The position numbers and the translations under genes were made by a program. A stretch of DNA of 64,000 nt. Source: Protopterus annectens (lineage: Eukaryota; Chordata; Ceratodontiformes; Protopteridae). The notes under the pieces are model-generated. The model had not been told where the DNA came from. It searched no databases and was given only the letters and a program-made list of their open reading frames with translations. Where the stretch lies: contig NC_056743.1 of the NCBI RefSeq assembly GCF_019279795.1, positions 871,580,478 through 871,644,477 on the forward strand, in the 5' to 3' direction. Shown here one piece after another: positions 10,099 to 22,800 of the stretch; position 1 is the stretch's first letter, and each line of letters starts with the position of its first letter.

Positions 10099-13000
10099 CC
10101 GTCCACATTTTTCTTTCACTCAATCTTTTTGATGAAAAATATACACTAATAAATCTTTGCCAGGCTTTAAAAAAAACTTAAAAATGTGGTTATTGTTAAA
10201 ATAAGTGGCAGAGAGACATCTGGCAGCAGACTTCAGTGATGGCTGCATCCCTGTTTAATGAGATGAACTTGTAGGTTCTCCTACATTTAATCTCCTAGGT
10301 CAGACCTAAAGATGGGACCCTGTACTTTGATTGGCCCCTCCCTGCCATTAAAACCTATATGAATAATGTAGACACTGTGCAATCCTTTCACTCTTTAGGC
10401 TGATGCAGACACAACAAACCAGTCAGTATTCCTCAATAAAGACAATTTATTCCCTCAGAGCATGATGTCTCACTCTGGCAGTGAGATAAACTATGCCAGG
10501 CACATTCCCTTTTAAAGTTTAGGTTTTATTTTTAGCCTTTCAGTATATGATGTGGCTGTTTGCCAGTTATCATGTTAGCCTAGATTATAAATACTGTAAT
10601 TCTACATTATGCAATAGAAAATCATCAGAAAGTATTTTCCTGTGGGGGTCTTTCTTTGTTGCAATCCTTATGATGGGGATACACTCTCCATTACACTAAC
10701 TAGGAGTGTAAAGTTTGTGTTCAGGTATAACATACATTCATTTGTAACATTATGGATCAGTTATTGGAAAGAAAATAACTCAGGCTCTTTCAGATGTCTG
10801 ATTATGTGACAGTTCCTGAAGGGGATATGATTCAAGCTTTATCAGTGTAGAATCTTTTTAGATTAGCGGATTCATAGAAAAAAGCACTACTCACGAAAAA
10901 CCAGAACATATTTATTTTGTTTGTGGAGGTGTGCCAGCTCTACCTATTTAATATAACCAATTTCTAGGAGACTACTTTACAGATAAATGAAGTAGTTCCT
11001 AAAACTTTAGTCTTGGAGTTGGCTAAACAGCACAGGGAAATGTTAATTGTCATTTATGTCATGTTTGACTAATAGTGATTTTGTAGGTGAAACAGCTATT
11101 CAGAACCCCCCCCCTTATTTGCTGTGTTGTGACAAAATTCAAGCAATTATCAATTTCCAGTACTTGTTTTAGTTTCAGTATAATTAAACAGTGTCTGTGT
11201 GTTTGGGGAATAAAGCTAGGATCACTCCTCTTCAATAAATGTTTTATAAAAACAGCCAACTAAGTGGACACATTCATTCTTTTGTTTTTTGTTAACTGAG
11301 AGGTCCAATTGAGCTGACCCATTTTCATGGAACGCTCAGGAAGAAAAGCTCCAACATCATTACATGTGAAGAAACAGAACTTAAATACAATATTAACACA
11401 GGCACAGGCATACAAAATGAAAGTGCAGACATCAGTAGAAATGTATGCAGACAATTATAGTGTACAATGACAATTCTTATCTTATACATGCAAAAATATT
11501 AAAGGGCTGGAATTTATATGCAAAATGCCAGTAGCATATTTACTGCTATATGATGAGGAAGAAAACATATACTGAACACATTGCACATGCTCACCCACAT
11601 ATCCAATGATAGAGCATGCCTTGACACCCGCAGAGTAAATGTTTGTTTGTGAAAGTATTAGGATACTGGTTTAGTTGTACATCTTGAAGACAAACTGGTA
11701 ATTTATTTATGCTATATGACTCAAAGATATGTAATCATTTGTAAGTTTTCTGTAGGATTGTCCACTTGTTTATTAAGAGTAAAAATATACATACCACTGA
11801 GACAACTATGTTACTATTTACTGACATTTCATTTCTTGTATTTCAGTTAGTCAATATTGGCTGAGTGAAAACTCAAGTAGCCAAATGTGCATTTTCAATG
11901 GAGGAAAAAAAAACTTCGCCCCAACCCTACCCCTACCCAACTAATATAACAACTGTCAGAAGTGCATATGACCCTCCTTGAGAAAAGAAAATGTCGTTAT
12001 ACTAACTCATATTCAGCAGCTGGTATCTAGGTGCATTGCACTATGGTACTCTCTACTCTTTAGTTTGTTATGCTCCCTTGGGTGTGTATGCAATATGTTA
12101 TTAGCCTAGAAATGGTTACCTGAGGAATTCAGATGTCCTTATTGTCAGTTTTGTGAACCACCTGTTAAACAACCGCATTAGTCCTCATTTTGCAAGGGTT
12201 TGTTGTTCTAGAAAGATAACGTAGGTTACTGAGACAAATAGCAGTGGCAGTTTTGTAAACTGCCCATCCCTCAGAAAAAGAAATTTAATTTCATAGTGCC
12301 CTTCATTTTTTATTTTTTTAATAACATATGTTTGTTCATGTCACAAGTTTGTGACCCAAGCATTAATGGCTTTATCTTTAATAGCAACCAAGCCAGGCTG
12401 TATCTTATAAAGAATGTAGCAGAACGGTTCAGACACTGAACAATGTTAACACCACTGTAATGCTGTGTTGAACTTTTCAAAGCCCGGACACATCACAGCA
12501 CAGCCTATAGGCATGGCCATACTGAAATAATGAAATAATAACTGACAAACTGCATGTCGATTAATGGCCAATCTTGTTCATGAAGTGGGAGTACAAGGAC
12601 AACTTAATATCCAGTTTTTTCTGGGCCATGGTTCCTTAAACTGCCAAATTATTTATATTGCATTATCTAGGGAGCAGCACTGTACCATAACTATTGCATC
12701 ATCTAGGGAAAGCACTGTACTGTAACCGCAAGCTTACAGATGCAGTCATTCATGGATGATCCTTGAGGGAATGAGAGACAATGAATTAAAGAAAATTCAA
12801 GCACTCTCTCTTCTTTGGAGCCAAACCAAGTAAGGAAGCTCTGAATGATTCAAAGGGGAGAGACTGTAAGGGCCACAGTTCTATCCGCACATATTTCTTG
12901 TCTAGAAGCTGCTTCATTACTCCCTCTTTGCCTTTAACCGAACTTGGATTTTTACACGCGATTCCTTTGATAAAACAATAGCAATTAGAGGGCAACCTGT

Positions 13001-13329
13001 TAATTCAATAGTCTTTCAATAAAGAGGCTAAACAATTAGGCATTCGGCTTGATGGGAGAATTATTACATGGATGCCCACGGGAAACCACAAAGAATTTTA
13101 CCCCCGGAAGCCATGAAATGAAGACCTCCCTCTCTCAGAATGGGTGCTTGAAGCACCCCATGGCTTGACTTTTGGTATATTATTGAGTTTACAACTTTTG
13201 ATCCCTTCTTGGACCAGCATTTGACAGCTGAGTGCCCATCACTGCAGTGAGTAAAATATGAGCAAATCTACACGATGGCCATATGCACTTCACAATACTG
13301 AAAACCCAACAAAGTTACGCCTTGTGTTT
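10099..13329. other. No supported gene; upstream flank or intron of the protease gene
   Basis: AT-rich sequence with short open frames only. I searched by eye for the earlier protease exons (CGG and TA.HC blocks) and did not find them. Confidence 0.45.
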
Positions 13330-14106
13330 TTCCTGCCTGCTCCTCTCCACTTCAGGAGTACACCATTGATCTCTCTGTTATAACCCCCATTCTAGTCTCA
13401 GCATGACACTCATTCCATTTCCGGGACTTCTCAACTACTTTCAGTTTATGGACTTTCAGGTCATAACAAAGGCAGGCCTAGCCTCCTCTCAAGTGATGGG
13501 CTTCATGTAATGTTAATAAATAGGTGAATAAAGGCAATGCTTGAGAGGGATCCATGTCAATCACTATAGCCATGTAATATACAAAACCCAGAAAACAATC
13601 ATTGTAAATTTTTACTTTCAACTTATTTAGATGTCTTTTACTCAGAGCTCCCAATACTGAAACCAAGTCCTCAGCCCTAGGGCCCTCAGTGCATAAAATA
13701 TACTGGATCCCATCTGCATAGAGTAGATTGAATAGATTGATATATTTTCTCTTTTACTAAAGACAGTATGAGAACCATGATTGTTGAGGTCTGCTGAGTA
13801 AGAAACTGGTCTGGAGCATTGGGTAAATCCTGAATCTGCACAGCTGCACTGATGAGACACGTGCCAACTTCACCAGCCTGCATGCCAGTAATAAGCAAGT
13901 GGGAGAACACTAAGCTGCTGGGACCAGCACCCACTGAGCTTCCTACCCCATACTGTGGGTGGGACATCAGCATTGCAGGCAACCCCCTCATCAATAAGAA
14001 GCTCAAGAAGTATGGATTTCCCTTTCTGAGTGAGCACCTCTATAAATCCCTCCAAACATTCTTCTGCTGTTTGACTCTTTACTTCATCGAAATTTGGATA
14101 GTTCAA
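13330..14106 (-). pseudogene. Possible retroelement gag/ORF1-like remnant
   Basis: Overlapping minus-strand frames at 14106-13870, 14006-13686 and 13666-13478 look like pieces of one decayed protein. One stretch (MDPSQALPLFTYLLTLHEAH followed by a Tyr-Asp) recalls the P..A..L..Y......A...YD pattern I associate with N-terminal proteins of DIRS-like and related elements. No RT, integrase or recombinase motif was found alongside. The assignment is weak. It could equally be unrelated sequence. Confidence 0.25.
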
Positions 14107-14826
14107 TTGAAGGTAATTATCTCAAAAAAGGTGTAGAAGACTGTTCCTTTCCAGTGATGTTCAACCATCTTTTTGTTACTTGCATCTTGCCTTCTTTGGA
14201 GCTGTCTCTCTTTTGTAACTACAGATTCAGTGATCTACTGATTTACCCTCTTATGGTGACTCTTGAGGTCTTTTGGTTGAGAATTCCTTGAACAGGAACC
14301 CGGTCTGAGCCTTAAACTGTTTCCACCTGTTTCACATGTTCTCCAAAGCTGTCATGGTCCTGAAAAGCCCACAGGATTAGCCAACATGCATAACTTTAGC
14401 AGAAGGTGCTGGGGTCGTGATCAGCAGATCTGTCTGTAAATCTGTGGGAGGGTGTTAGAACCTGTCACTCCTCCTTAGGATGGACAGAGTGCCAGATTAG
14501 AGAACAGACTTTTTTTTTTGCTCTTTAGCTTAGTGTTGAGGGGTGCGGATGTGGCAATGGCACCGGGCACCAAATGAGTGAGCTGTGACTTTGAAACAAC
14601 CAACCAAGCGAAAATAAAAACAAAATGTCTTTCCCCAAAGCAGCATGAACAGTGCATAAATGTTTAAGCCCTCTTGATGACAAGGTCTTTTTTCCTGAAT
14701 TACTCAAGTAAAGGAAGAGATAGAAATACTGTGAGTTGGGAAGATACGGATGAAAAATCAAACATAGCTGGAATACTGACTGAGGTATGATTGGACTTAA
14801 CATGCAGCCCCTTTATTCCTTTTCAG
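14107..14826. other. Intron/flank before protease exon
   Basis: No feature except the polypyrimidine tract and acceptor CCTTTTCAG ending at 14826. Confidence 0.5.
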
Positions 14827-14963
14827 GTATGACATTGCTCTGATTAGGCTAGGTCAGCCTGTGACCTTCAATGACAAGATCCAACCAAGCTGTCTTCCAG
14901 CCACAGGCAGAATACTGCCACATAACTTCACCTGCTATGCTACTGGATGGGGAAGACTTTCTA
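14827..14963 (+). CDS. Chymotrypsin-like elastase/CTRC-type protease, exon with catalytic Asp
   Basis: This 137-nt exon lies between acceptor TTTTCAG and donor A|GTAAGT. It starts with the last base of a split codon, encodes 45 residues, and ends one base into the next codon (phase 1). It contains YDIALIRLGQPVTF, whose Asp is the family's catalytic Asp-102, then LPATGRILPHNFTCYATGW and GRLS. This is the characteristic elastase block around Cys-136 and the TGWGRL turn. The family are secreted pancreatic zymogens that digest dietary protein. Residues most resemble CELA2, CELA3 or chymotrypsin C (CTRC); which of these is unresolved. No stop or frameshift is present. The next exon is at 16250, separated by a 1286-nt intron that holds a LINE A fragment. 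Confidence 0.9.
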
Positions 14964-16249
14964 GTAAGTGTCAAATGCAGTGGATCATTACATTATTCCG
15001 GACGGATTTTGCACATTTCCTTTTTTTCCACATTATATTTTTTTGGTAGGTTCATAGGTAGGTACTAGACTATCAGCCCAAGGGCCTACGTAAGCCTAGC
15101 CAACAAGGTTCCCTGGCTTACGCCACCCAAGAAAGTTATTTTCCTGTGCCACTGTCGAGCAGAGACACAGAAGTGATCCCCGGGTGTATTTCCTATTTGT
15201 GGGATTCTGGGAAGGTGTGAATGGTTGCAGTTATATTATAGACTCAGTCCTTTGAATGCCTTTATCCCTGCTAACCCCATGTAAAGGTTGTCTGGGTGCA
15301 TATTTACATTTCAAGGTACCTTTTTAAAAAATGTAAGTGATGTAAAGGTACACTAAGTTATAGTTTATGACTGAACAGTAATGTACAAATCAGGCCTATA
15401 GGGACAGGGTAATAGTTAATTTTCATAATGCTTTCTTATAGGACAACTGTTACAGATAAAAACATCATGTTTGCTTGCATTGTATCACATTTGGTTTAGG
15501 CTTGCACTGTTTTTGTACCCATACTGTGCAAAAGATTGTGCTGCTTGTTTACTCTGCTTATAACTTACAACAAGGTAGGTGCCCCTTGGGAAAAGTGAGA
15601 TGTTCTCTATTTCCCCCAGTGCAGCAACTTCTTTTGGACTTTTGGATTTCATACTCAAAACCTATTTGGACCAAAATAGTAATGATAAACTGTCCTGCTC
15701 GCCGTTTTAGCGCCATGGTTATGTTTATACGCCACAGTGCTCCCTTCAGAAAAAGTGATAAATTCCCGAATACTGCAGCCAGAATAAGGTTAATTACAGG
15801 TTCCTGCTGTGTTATATAATTGGCAGTAGAAGTTTTTACATGCAGAAAAATAAGAAATTAGATGTCAAATCAAAATCTAATATGTTTTAAATGCACCTTT
15901 TTGTTGTTCTTATTTATAAAAGTTAAGCCATCTAAATTTATTCTAATTCTATCCAAAAACTAACACCTGTCTGCAACTTTGTCATATACTACTGGAATAT
16001 AAATTGCTGAACAATTGCAGATATCATGGGTAGCTATGTATTCAGTTGAATGAATGATTTTGACTAGTGAACATAATAGTTTTGTAGCCGTGTATTTCCT
16101 CTATCATTAAACTTATCCTTCTTTGCTTGCCTGATATAAAACTACTAAAACTCAGAACAAGAACAGTAACAGTAAAAGGAAATGAGAAGGACGATTCATT
16201 TCCCAATGTATACATAATTAACTTTATTCAGTTTTTGTAATTCAGACAG
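14964..16249 (+). other. Protease intron
   Basis: Donor GTAAGT at 14964 and acceptor ATTCAGACAG ending at 16249. Besides a LINE A 3' fragment it has only short open frames without recognisable domains. Confidence 0.75.
15046..15230 (-). mobile_element. LINE A 3'-end fragment
   Basis: It begins with GGTTCATAGGTAGGTACTAG and contains TAAGCCTAGCC, TTACGCCACCC, GCAGAGACACAG and GTGATCCCCGG. All occur in the same order at the 3' end of the larger LINE A copies at 20656, 26442, 34251 and 50278. Only the extreme 3' end is present, a severe 5' truncation typical of LINE insertions. Confidence 0.8.
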
Positions 16250-16395
16250 CTGGCGGTTCTTCTCCAGACAGACTTCAGCAGGTCCGTTTACTCACTGTGG
16301 ATCATGCAAACTGCTCACGATCAGACTGGTGGGGCAGCACCGTAAAAAGCACCATGGAATGCGCTGGTGGGGATGGAATTTACTCAACATGCAAT
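16250..16395 (+). CDS. Chymotrypsin-like elastase/CTRC-type protease, penultimate-type exon
   Basis: This 146-nt exon follows the acceptor AATTCAGACAG. That choice, rather than the CAG four bases earlier, gives the right phase: the A left from the previous exon plus CT makes Thr, so the joined text reads [15 protein letters not shown]. The exon encodes [17 protein letters not shown], then [12 protein letters not shown], and stops exactly after Asn-192 in phase 0 at donor GTTAGT. Ser-189 at the base of the S1 pocket is the chymotrypsin/elastase-like state, not trypsin-like. [12 protein letters not shown] is close to my recollection of chymotrypsin C, while the rest fits CELA2/3. It has no internal stop. 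Its 3' half is duplicated downstream at about 16796. Confidence 0.9.
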
Positions 16396-17290
16396 GTTAG
16401 TAAATTCTAAAGTTTAAAACTCTTCCTTCTGCTTACAGTGTTATTAAATGTTTAACTCATAAATTCAGCTGTGTGCTGTGTAAAAAGTAGAAGAACGCAA
16501 GGACTATAAAGTGTAAGTGGTCATTAAGTTACAATTACAAGTTAAGTCGACTGTGGCCAATTACTAAATCTGACACACTACATCCAATGCTTTAAAAAGG
16601 TAAGAAAAAAGCTCAGCCATATCCCATTTATCATCATTTGTTAAAAGATTCACAGAAAGACAGTTTTGGGAAATGCCTTCTTCAGCTCTATAGCTGACTC
16701 ATCTCAGACATTGTCTACAGCATTTGCTGTCTGAAGCTTTTAATAAAAGTTAGTTTTATTTCTTTCTCTAAATGCTCATAACATTAGTCACCGGAGTCCG
16801 GGAACAGCCCTGTAAAGAACACTGTTGTCACAGCTGGTGATGGTTAAGTTTGTTCCACCTGCAATGTTATTAAATTAAAAACTTTAGAACTCTTGCTTCT
16901 GCTTGCAGTATTAGTAAAAGTTTAACTAATAAATTCATGTTTATGATGAAAAGTAGAAGCACCTAAGGACAAGATGAGATATGATGTCTAAGTGGTAACG
17001 AAGTTACAAGTTAAATCAGTTGCTCCCAGCTACTTAATGGGTCAGACTAGCTGCAATATTTAAAAAAATAAGGACAAAAAGCCTCAGTCATAAGCTGTTT
17101 GTTAACATTTGTTAAAAGAATAACAGAGACTGTTTTGGAAAATGACTTCTCCAGTGCTATAGCTGACTCATCTCAGACAGATGAACTGAATAAAGCATTA
17201 TCTGCAACATTCTCTGTCTGAAGCTTTAAATAAAAGTTAGCAAAATGAATATGGGTGAGGTTTTTATTTTTTTTTTTAATGCACATAAGG
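16316..17290 (+). repeat. Decayed tandem duplication of exon 3' half plus intron
   Basis: Two units of about 480 bp lie in direct order, about 16316-16795 and 16796-17290. Matching landmarks are GGAACAGCCCTGTAAAGAACAC versus GGCAGCACCGTAAAAAGCACC, then TGCAATGTTATTAAATT versus TGCAATGTTAGTAAATT. Further on come CTTCTGCTT.CAGT.TTA, ACATTTGTTAAAAGA, TATAGCTGACTCATCTCAGACA and GTCTGAAGCTTT.AATAAAAGTTAG. Divergence is much higher than between the two large copies of the last exon, so this event is older. Confidence 0.8.
16796..16874 (+). pseudogene. Decayed copy of the protease exon 3' half
   Basis: This is the counterpart of 16330-16395 in the second unit of the local tandem duplication. It retains recognisable bases for the [10 protein letters not shown]...GGDG...TCN segment and the following donor-like GTTATT. 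However, it is shortened and frame-shifted, contains a stop (GGTTAAG), and lacks any acceptor equivalent to the 5' half. It is a dead partial exon. Confidence 0.7.
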
Positions 17291-18204
17291 TTAATTACCA
17301 GAATCCCGCAAATGATAGTTTAGTTTAGCACAGAAATTCAGATTCAGGGTGTAATCTACTAGGTATGAATGCACTAGTCTCAAAAAAAAATTATTACAGG
17401 ATAAGAAATATTTCCATAGCACAGATTTGAAATATTTATCACTTTATAACTCATAAATGTGTAGTTTGAATGTTCAAATTATAAATGAACAAAAAAAAGT
17501 GCAAAAACTGATTTGCTAGAATAACTTGCTTGCTCAATGGTGAGAAAATATTACAAATGTGTATAAGGTGACTCTGCATTTGTGAGCTAAAGCAAGATGG
17601 ACAAGTTCTTATTATTTCTAAATCCTTTTGTTTCATAAAAGCGCAGGTCTTGCACCTGTCACCATATTTTCCGAAATACAAACAGGCAGGGAATGTAAAG
17701 ACAAGTCAACTAAATACTGAATTTCCAGGACAACAGAACCAAAAACGTCAACAGCAACATTTTAAGTCCAAAAATCTTACTCTGTGCAACTCTAACATCA
17801 ACATAAATCAAAAGAGCACACAGTAAGAATGAATTTATATGTAGAAACTATGGCTATGTATAACACAATTAAAGACTTGATTATGTCAAATACTGCAGTG
17901 CGTGCTGCAGATGTTATGACATATAGCACAACAGGAAAGAGGCATAAGCTGAACATTTAACAAAAATGAAAATAAATGGCAAAATCATCTTATCTTAACA
18001 CATATCCAAAAACAAAATAAGAAACATTACGATGTCATGGGAAATTAAATAATTGTAATAACACAGTATTTACATAATAAAATATACAAAAATATGCCAT
18101 TTCAGGTGCGTTGTTTTCATGTGCAGAATAACCATAATGCCCTAGAGAATGATTACAGTTATTCAGCAATATCTTGCAGAATAACTGAGCACTTACAAAC
18201 ATCA
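17291..18204 (+). other. Protease intron, no other feature
   Basis: AT-rich intronic sequence with no recognisable repeat or ORF of note. Confidence 0.5.
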
Positions 18205-18490
18205 GCACTACTATACTTATTTATTTATCCTTGTACTGGTGACCAATTCATCCTGTTCAAAGTTACAAGGGAGCTGAAACCTGTCCTAGCGCTAACTAGG
18301 CAGAAGACAGACAGAGGACTAATTCTAGATGGGTTGCCAAGTCACCCACAGCATATCTTTGGGATCTGGGAGGAAACCACAGAACCATACAAAAACCCAT
18401 GCAGACACAAGAAGATGACACCCCAGCTAGGAACCAAACCACAAAACCAAGTTTCATGATACAGCAAAGTTAAAGACTGTGTTACTGAGC
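18205..18490 (-). mobile_element. Old SINE-type repeat
   Basis: It contains CAGCATATCTTTGGGATCTGG, GGGAGGAAACCACAGAACC, ACCCATGCAGACACAAGAAG and CACCCCAGCTAGGAACCAAAC. This is the same body found at 9950-10030, and the order matches the abundant fish/amphibian GGAGGAAACC repeat. The tRNA-like head would be at the right end (about 18440-18490) on the minus strand but is degraded. Translating the region gives a 121-codon frame that I regard as chance. Confidence 0.65.
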
Positions 18491-19729
18491 CATGTAATTA
18501 TCCCTTAAATCATGAACAATTAACCTACAGTTACTGTTAGCCATACTTTACAGACATCTGTAGGCTGTATGTATGTACGAGAGCCATGGAGTATCCTTAT
18601 TGGCAGTATTAGCAAATACTGCAGTGATGCAACACAATGTGATACCCAAGAATTCTAGACTTTGTAAAACTTGGGCTTTATTTTACGCACTTTGCCAAGA
18701 AATATGTTATGTAAGTTGTACATTAGCCATGAAAAATGAAATATAAGTGAGTGGGACACTTGCATTTTACAAAATATTGTGTGTTATAACTCCATGTATT
18801 CTTTAAGCTTTTGAGCCAGTGTAGACTTCAGGTTTACACGGAGGAGGAAATGCTGCTAGATAATGAATCTACACTCTTGGCATTACAGCTGTAACTAGCA
18901 CCTTAAAATTAGTTTTTCAACCTACTTAACTTAATTCATGCTCTTTGCATAGAGAGGGTTCACTGTCTATACCCTTTGATTTCTGCAAAGAATTGCATAG
19001 CATAGTCACAACTCCAGGAGTTTATGCATTCAAGGCTACTGCTTTTTTAGTCCTTAGATGGGAGATGCATTTAAAAAGAATTTCTTCTTCAATTTTGTGT
19101 AATACACTAGTATGAGCAATACATTTTATCCCAACATAATTGCTTGAATTAACAAATTTCTGCATAAAAATAATACAAATAAAAGACAGACACATACACA
19201 CATGCTATGCCTGTATAGAGCAAGGAGATGTAGAAAAATCCAGTTTTATACATTTTAAAATTGTTTTCCAGGATATCACATTATGACAATTTCTGTTTTC
19301 AGTGTCTAAAGCTGCACAGTGGTCCGCAGTCCAAAAAGAAAAGTGAACAGTGCTACAAATAGTGAACTTAAGTTGCATCTGTCTTTGCTGCTGGACAAAT
19401 ATCAGTATATTAATAAGCAAAGTTTTTCTGTACTAACCAGTATAGAACAGATTTATATGCTGGAATCAAAGAATGACTGAGAACATTATTGATATATACT
19501 GCTGTAAATATGTGGATTAGATTGATTATAGCAGATTACATTTCATTTTATATAACCCTATTTAAAAAAATCCATTTTTCATTTCTTGTAGTTGTGAATA
19601 TACAAATGACGTATATTTCTGAAATTCCATTCCACTGTGGAATTGAGGTGAACTAGAGTTTGAGTTTCGGGAATATCTTTGCCTTGCAAGTGTTCTTTAA
19701 TAGTACAATTTATGCTGCCAGATTTCTCT

Positions 19730-19785
<56 letters not shown>

Positions 19786-20544
19786 CTGCTGTTTATACAA
19801 TGAGCTCTGCTACAGACTACAAGGCAATTTTAAACTGCCTTACAAAGTGGATTCCATTTGGCACTGTAACTATAAAAGTCCGCTACCATGCAGCTGTGTA
19901 CGTGATTATTAAGTGCTTCATCTGATGTATGACTTTAGAAGAAATACTTGGACAGAGAGAACGGCAGAAGAGAAGGCAGCAAGGCTTGGGCCCGACACAT
20001 CTGCTTGTCACCTACTACGGTTGTTGATAGTGACTGCCAGTCAGAAATAGGAAGAAGTCGCTGACAGCATGATCACTAGGGCTCCTGTGGGGACTGCGTT
20101 TATGTTTCTGCATCCTTATTCATCAAAAACTAAAATGCAGTTACTGCAGCTTGTAGAATAAGCAAAAGGTAGCAGGACCTATGCTTAAAGTGAACATATT
20201 AAAATGGAAGCAGATCACTGCAATTTTCTGCATTTTTTGTTTATTCATATTAATATCCACAAAATGACACAGAGCTTGGCAGTGCTTGCTTTACCTTCCC
20301 TGCCTTAACATCAGTAGTACACATTAGTTTATATACAAAACTGTTATGTATATAAACTAGTTACTTCCTTTTAACATCTTTTATGACTGTGTGAAAAGCC
20401 ACGACCATCTATAGTGATTAGTCCTATTAAGTGCAGGGCCTTCTCAAAAACCTTCCACATTAGTTATAAGGCCTAGTGCACAGGACGGCTTTTAAACAGA
20501 CTAATATACTTCAGATCCATTAAAGAGATGGTTTGAAACAGTGT
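18491..20544 (+). other. Protease intron; no gene
   Basis: No domain-bearing frame or clear mobile element. A (CT)n microsatellite lies within. Confidence 0.5.
19733..19780. repeat. (CT)n microsatellite
   Basis: 24 uninterrupted CT units. Confidence 0.97.
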
Positions 20545-20655
20545 GTGCATGCCTCCCAACTGCCCAGATTTTAGTCTTATGTTTTTATTCTGTTCCTCAT
20601 AAAATTTGTGGTTTTCTTTTAAATCATTGAGAAATCTCTAAATAATGATATTTGT
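20545..20655 (+). repeat. RepX copy 2, left part
   Basis: CATGCCTCCCAACTGCCCAG through AAATCTCTAAATAATGATAT matches the left part of RepX at 2720-2855 and the reverse of 63720-63835. It is interrupted by LINE A and resumes at 22617. Confidence 0.65.
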
Positions 20656-22616
20656 TTATAGGTTCATAGGTTTTATAAGCCTAGTCAGAAAGTGCTGGCT
20701 TTCGCCGCCCCCTTAGATTAGTTCCCTGTGCCTCTGTCCAGTATAGCCACTAGTTCCCTGTGCCGCTGTCCAGCAGAGCCACTGCAGTGATCCCCGGGGT
20801 AAATTTTCTGTTTCCCATCCACTCGTCAAGGTTTCTCTTGAAGAGCGTTAGTGAGGGGCTCTGTCTAATGTAGATTGGAATCCTGTTCCAAAGCATGGGG
20901 AGTCTCTGGGACAGGAATCTATCCCTCCAGCATATCCTATTTATCATTGTGGTGAGGTTTAGATTCCTAGAGCGTGTGACTCTCGGGGATTTGTTTTTTT
21001 TTTTAGGTGGAGCATTTCCATCAATTCTGGGTTGGACATGGCCTTGTGTGTCAGGCAGAGATCACCTCTGAGTAAGCGGAAAGCAACCAAGTACAGCTGG
21101 AGTTTCTTCAGTCGAGCTGCATAGGGCATCTGTTTGAGGCCAGTAATCCTCTTGGTGAGGTACTTCTGTGGTCTTTCCAGTTGTTGCAGGTGTCTTGTAA
21201 GGTACATCCCAAATGGGGTGTTGTACTCTATGATGGGTCTGATGAGTGATGAGTAGAGGGGCACAATAACCTCTTTTGTTCTAGATGTGAACCCTTTTGT
21301 GATTAGGTGGGCCACATAGAAGGATTTTCTAACCACCTTGGCAATATGATTATCAAAGAAGAGATTACTATCTACTTGGGTCCCCAGATCCCTTATTACA
21401 TTTTCTGTATTTAGGGGACTACCACGTATGTGGTAGTTCATGGGCACTTTGTTTTTTCCAAAGGGGATGACTATGCACTTTTGGTATTTAGCTTGAGGCC
21501 ATGATTTTGACACCAGGTATCCGTCTCAGTGAGGCCCTTCTGGAGGATATCTGTATTAGTCAGAGAGTCAGTTATGTCCCCCAGTTTGCAGTTGTCTGTG
21601 AACTTGGTCAGCCATAGTCCTGTGCTTGCCTGTACCTCTGAGAAGTATATACCAAACAGGAGGGGTCCCAGGACTGAACCCTGGGGGACACCACTTGTAA
21701 CTGGTTTAGAGTCGGACCTAGAGCCTGCAACTCTCACTGTGTGGGTTCTATCCATGAGCCAATTGGCAACCCATCTCATGACGTAGGGGTTTATGTTCAG
21801 GCTGGTGAGCTTGTCTTTAATACCAGAATGGGGAATGGTGTCAAAAGCCTTTGCGAGGTCTAGGTAGGCTGTGTGGACCTCCTTTCCCTCATCTAAAGCC
21901 TTTGTAACTGTCTCAAAGAAGTCCACCAGGTTTAGGAGACATGATCTGCCCTTAACAAAGCCAAACTAGGTAGGGTCCAATGTTTGGAGGTTCCCAATGT
22001 CTCTATTAATGAGTTCCATGATGATGTGCTCCATAGCCTTGCAGACCAGGCTAGTCAGGCTTATAGGGTGATAGTTCCTGGGGTCTGTTGTGGCTCCACC
22101 TTTGTGGAGCAGGATAACTGTTGCTGTGCACCACTCTATGGGTACATAGCCTGTAGAGAGGCTGAATTTGAACAGTGTGTTTAGATGAGGGGTTAGTTCA
22201 TTTTGGAGCTCATGTAAGACACACCCTGGGACAACATCCGGTCCCATTGAAGCTGTGTTTTTGGCTTTGGATAGGGCTGTTTTAACCTGTGTGTCACTGA
22301 TTGCCCGGGCTCTACATTCTTCTGGTATGGTTATGGGCCCTTTAGGGGGTAAGAGGGGGGTGAAGTTTGCACTAAACTTGTCTGCCAGAATGTTGGCAAT
22401 ATCAGTCGGTTCAGTGTATTTTGTGCCATTCTGCACTAACTCAGATCAGATCTGAGAGTTTCCTCTTAGGTTCTTCACATAGCTAAAGAACGCTTTGTGG
22501 TTATCTTTGGAGTCCTTGGCAGTTTTTCTTTTGAAGCTAGCCTTGCATTATTTTATGAGGGATCATAGTTTCTTGCTGATACTGATCAGAGATGTCTTTC
22601 CTACTTGGGATTGGGA
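20656..22616 (-). mobile_element. LINE A (L2/CR1-group) 5'-truncated copy with RT
   Basis: This is the longest LINE A copy. On the minus strand it holds, in order, a linker with FFSYVKNLRG (about 22480), an RT frame 22436-21966 with WCTATVILLHKGGATTDPR and NYHPISLTSLVCKAMEHI, and a frame 21926-21471 with DLAKAFDTIPHSG (motif A) and GVPQGSVLGPLLFGIYF. The active site at about 21590 reads FTDNCKLG in place of FADDCKLG. C-terminal frames 21513-20959 and 20947-20750 follow, with RDLGTQVDSN, RPIIEYN and NRICWRDRF..RLPMLWN. The 3' end is TAGGTTCATAGG near 20660. Frameshifts at about 21500 and 20950, and the altered active site, make it inactive. It sits inside RepX. Confidence 0.88.
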
Positions 22617-22800
22617 ATTTCAAACTTCATATCCTTCAGAAAAAAATACATGCTAATGGAACAGCTGTCACTCTAGTAACTTTCTAAGTTTATAAAAGCA
22701 ATATTTAAAATCCGTCCCTACTTTTGGGCCTTTGTTCCTCAATTATTTTGGCTTTGCCCAGATTTCATGCACTAAGAGGTTGAGAGGTGTGTCTACACTG
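22617..22800 (+). repeat. RepX copy 2, right part
   Basis: AAACTTCATATCCTTCAGAA through AACTTTCTAAGTTTATAAAA, then GCTTTGCCCAGATTTC, matches 2868-3010 and continues the RepX segment broken at 20655. Confidence 0.7.

Noticed and set aside
13478..14106. Possible early exons of the protease gene
   Set aside because: Frames are on the minus strand and lack the CGG or TA.HC blocks expected for elastase exons.
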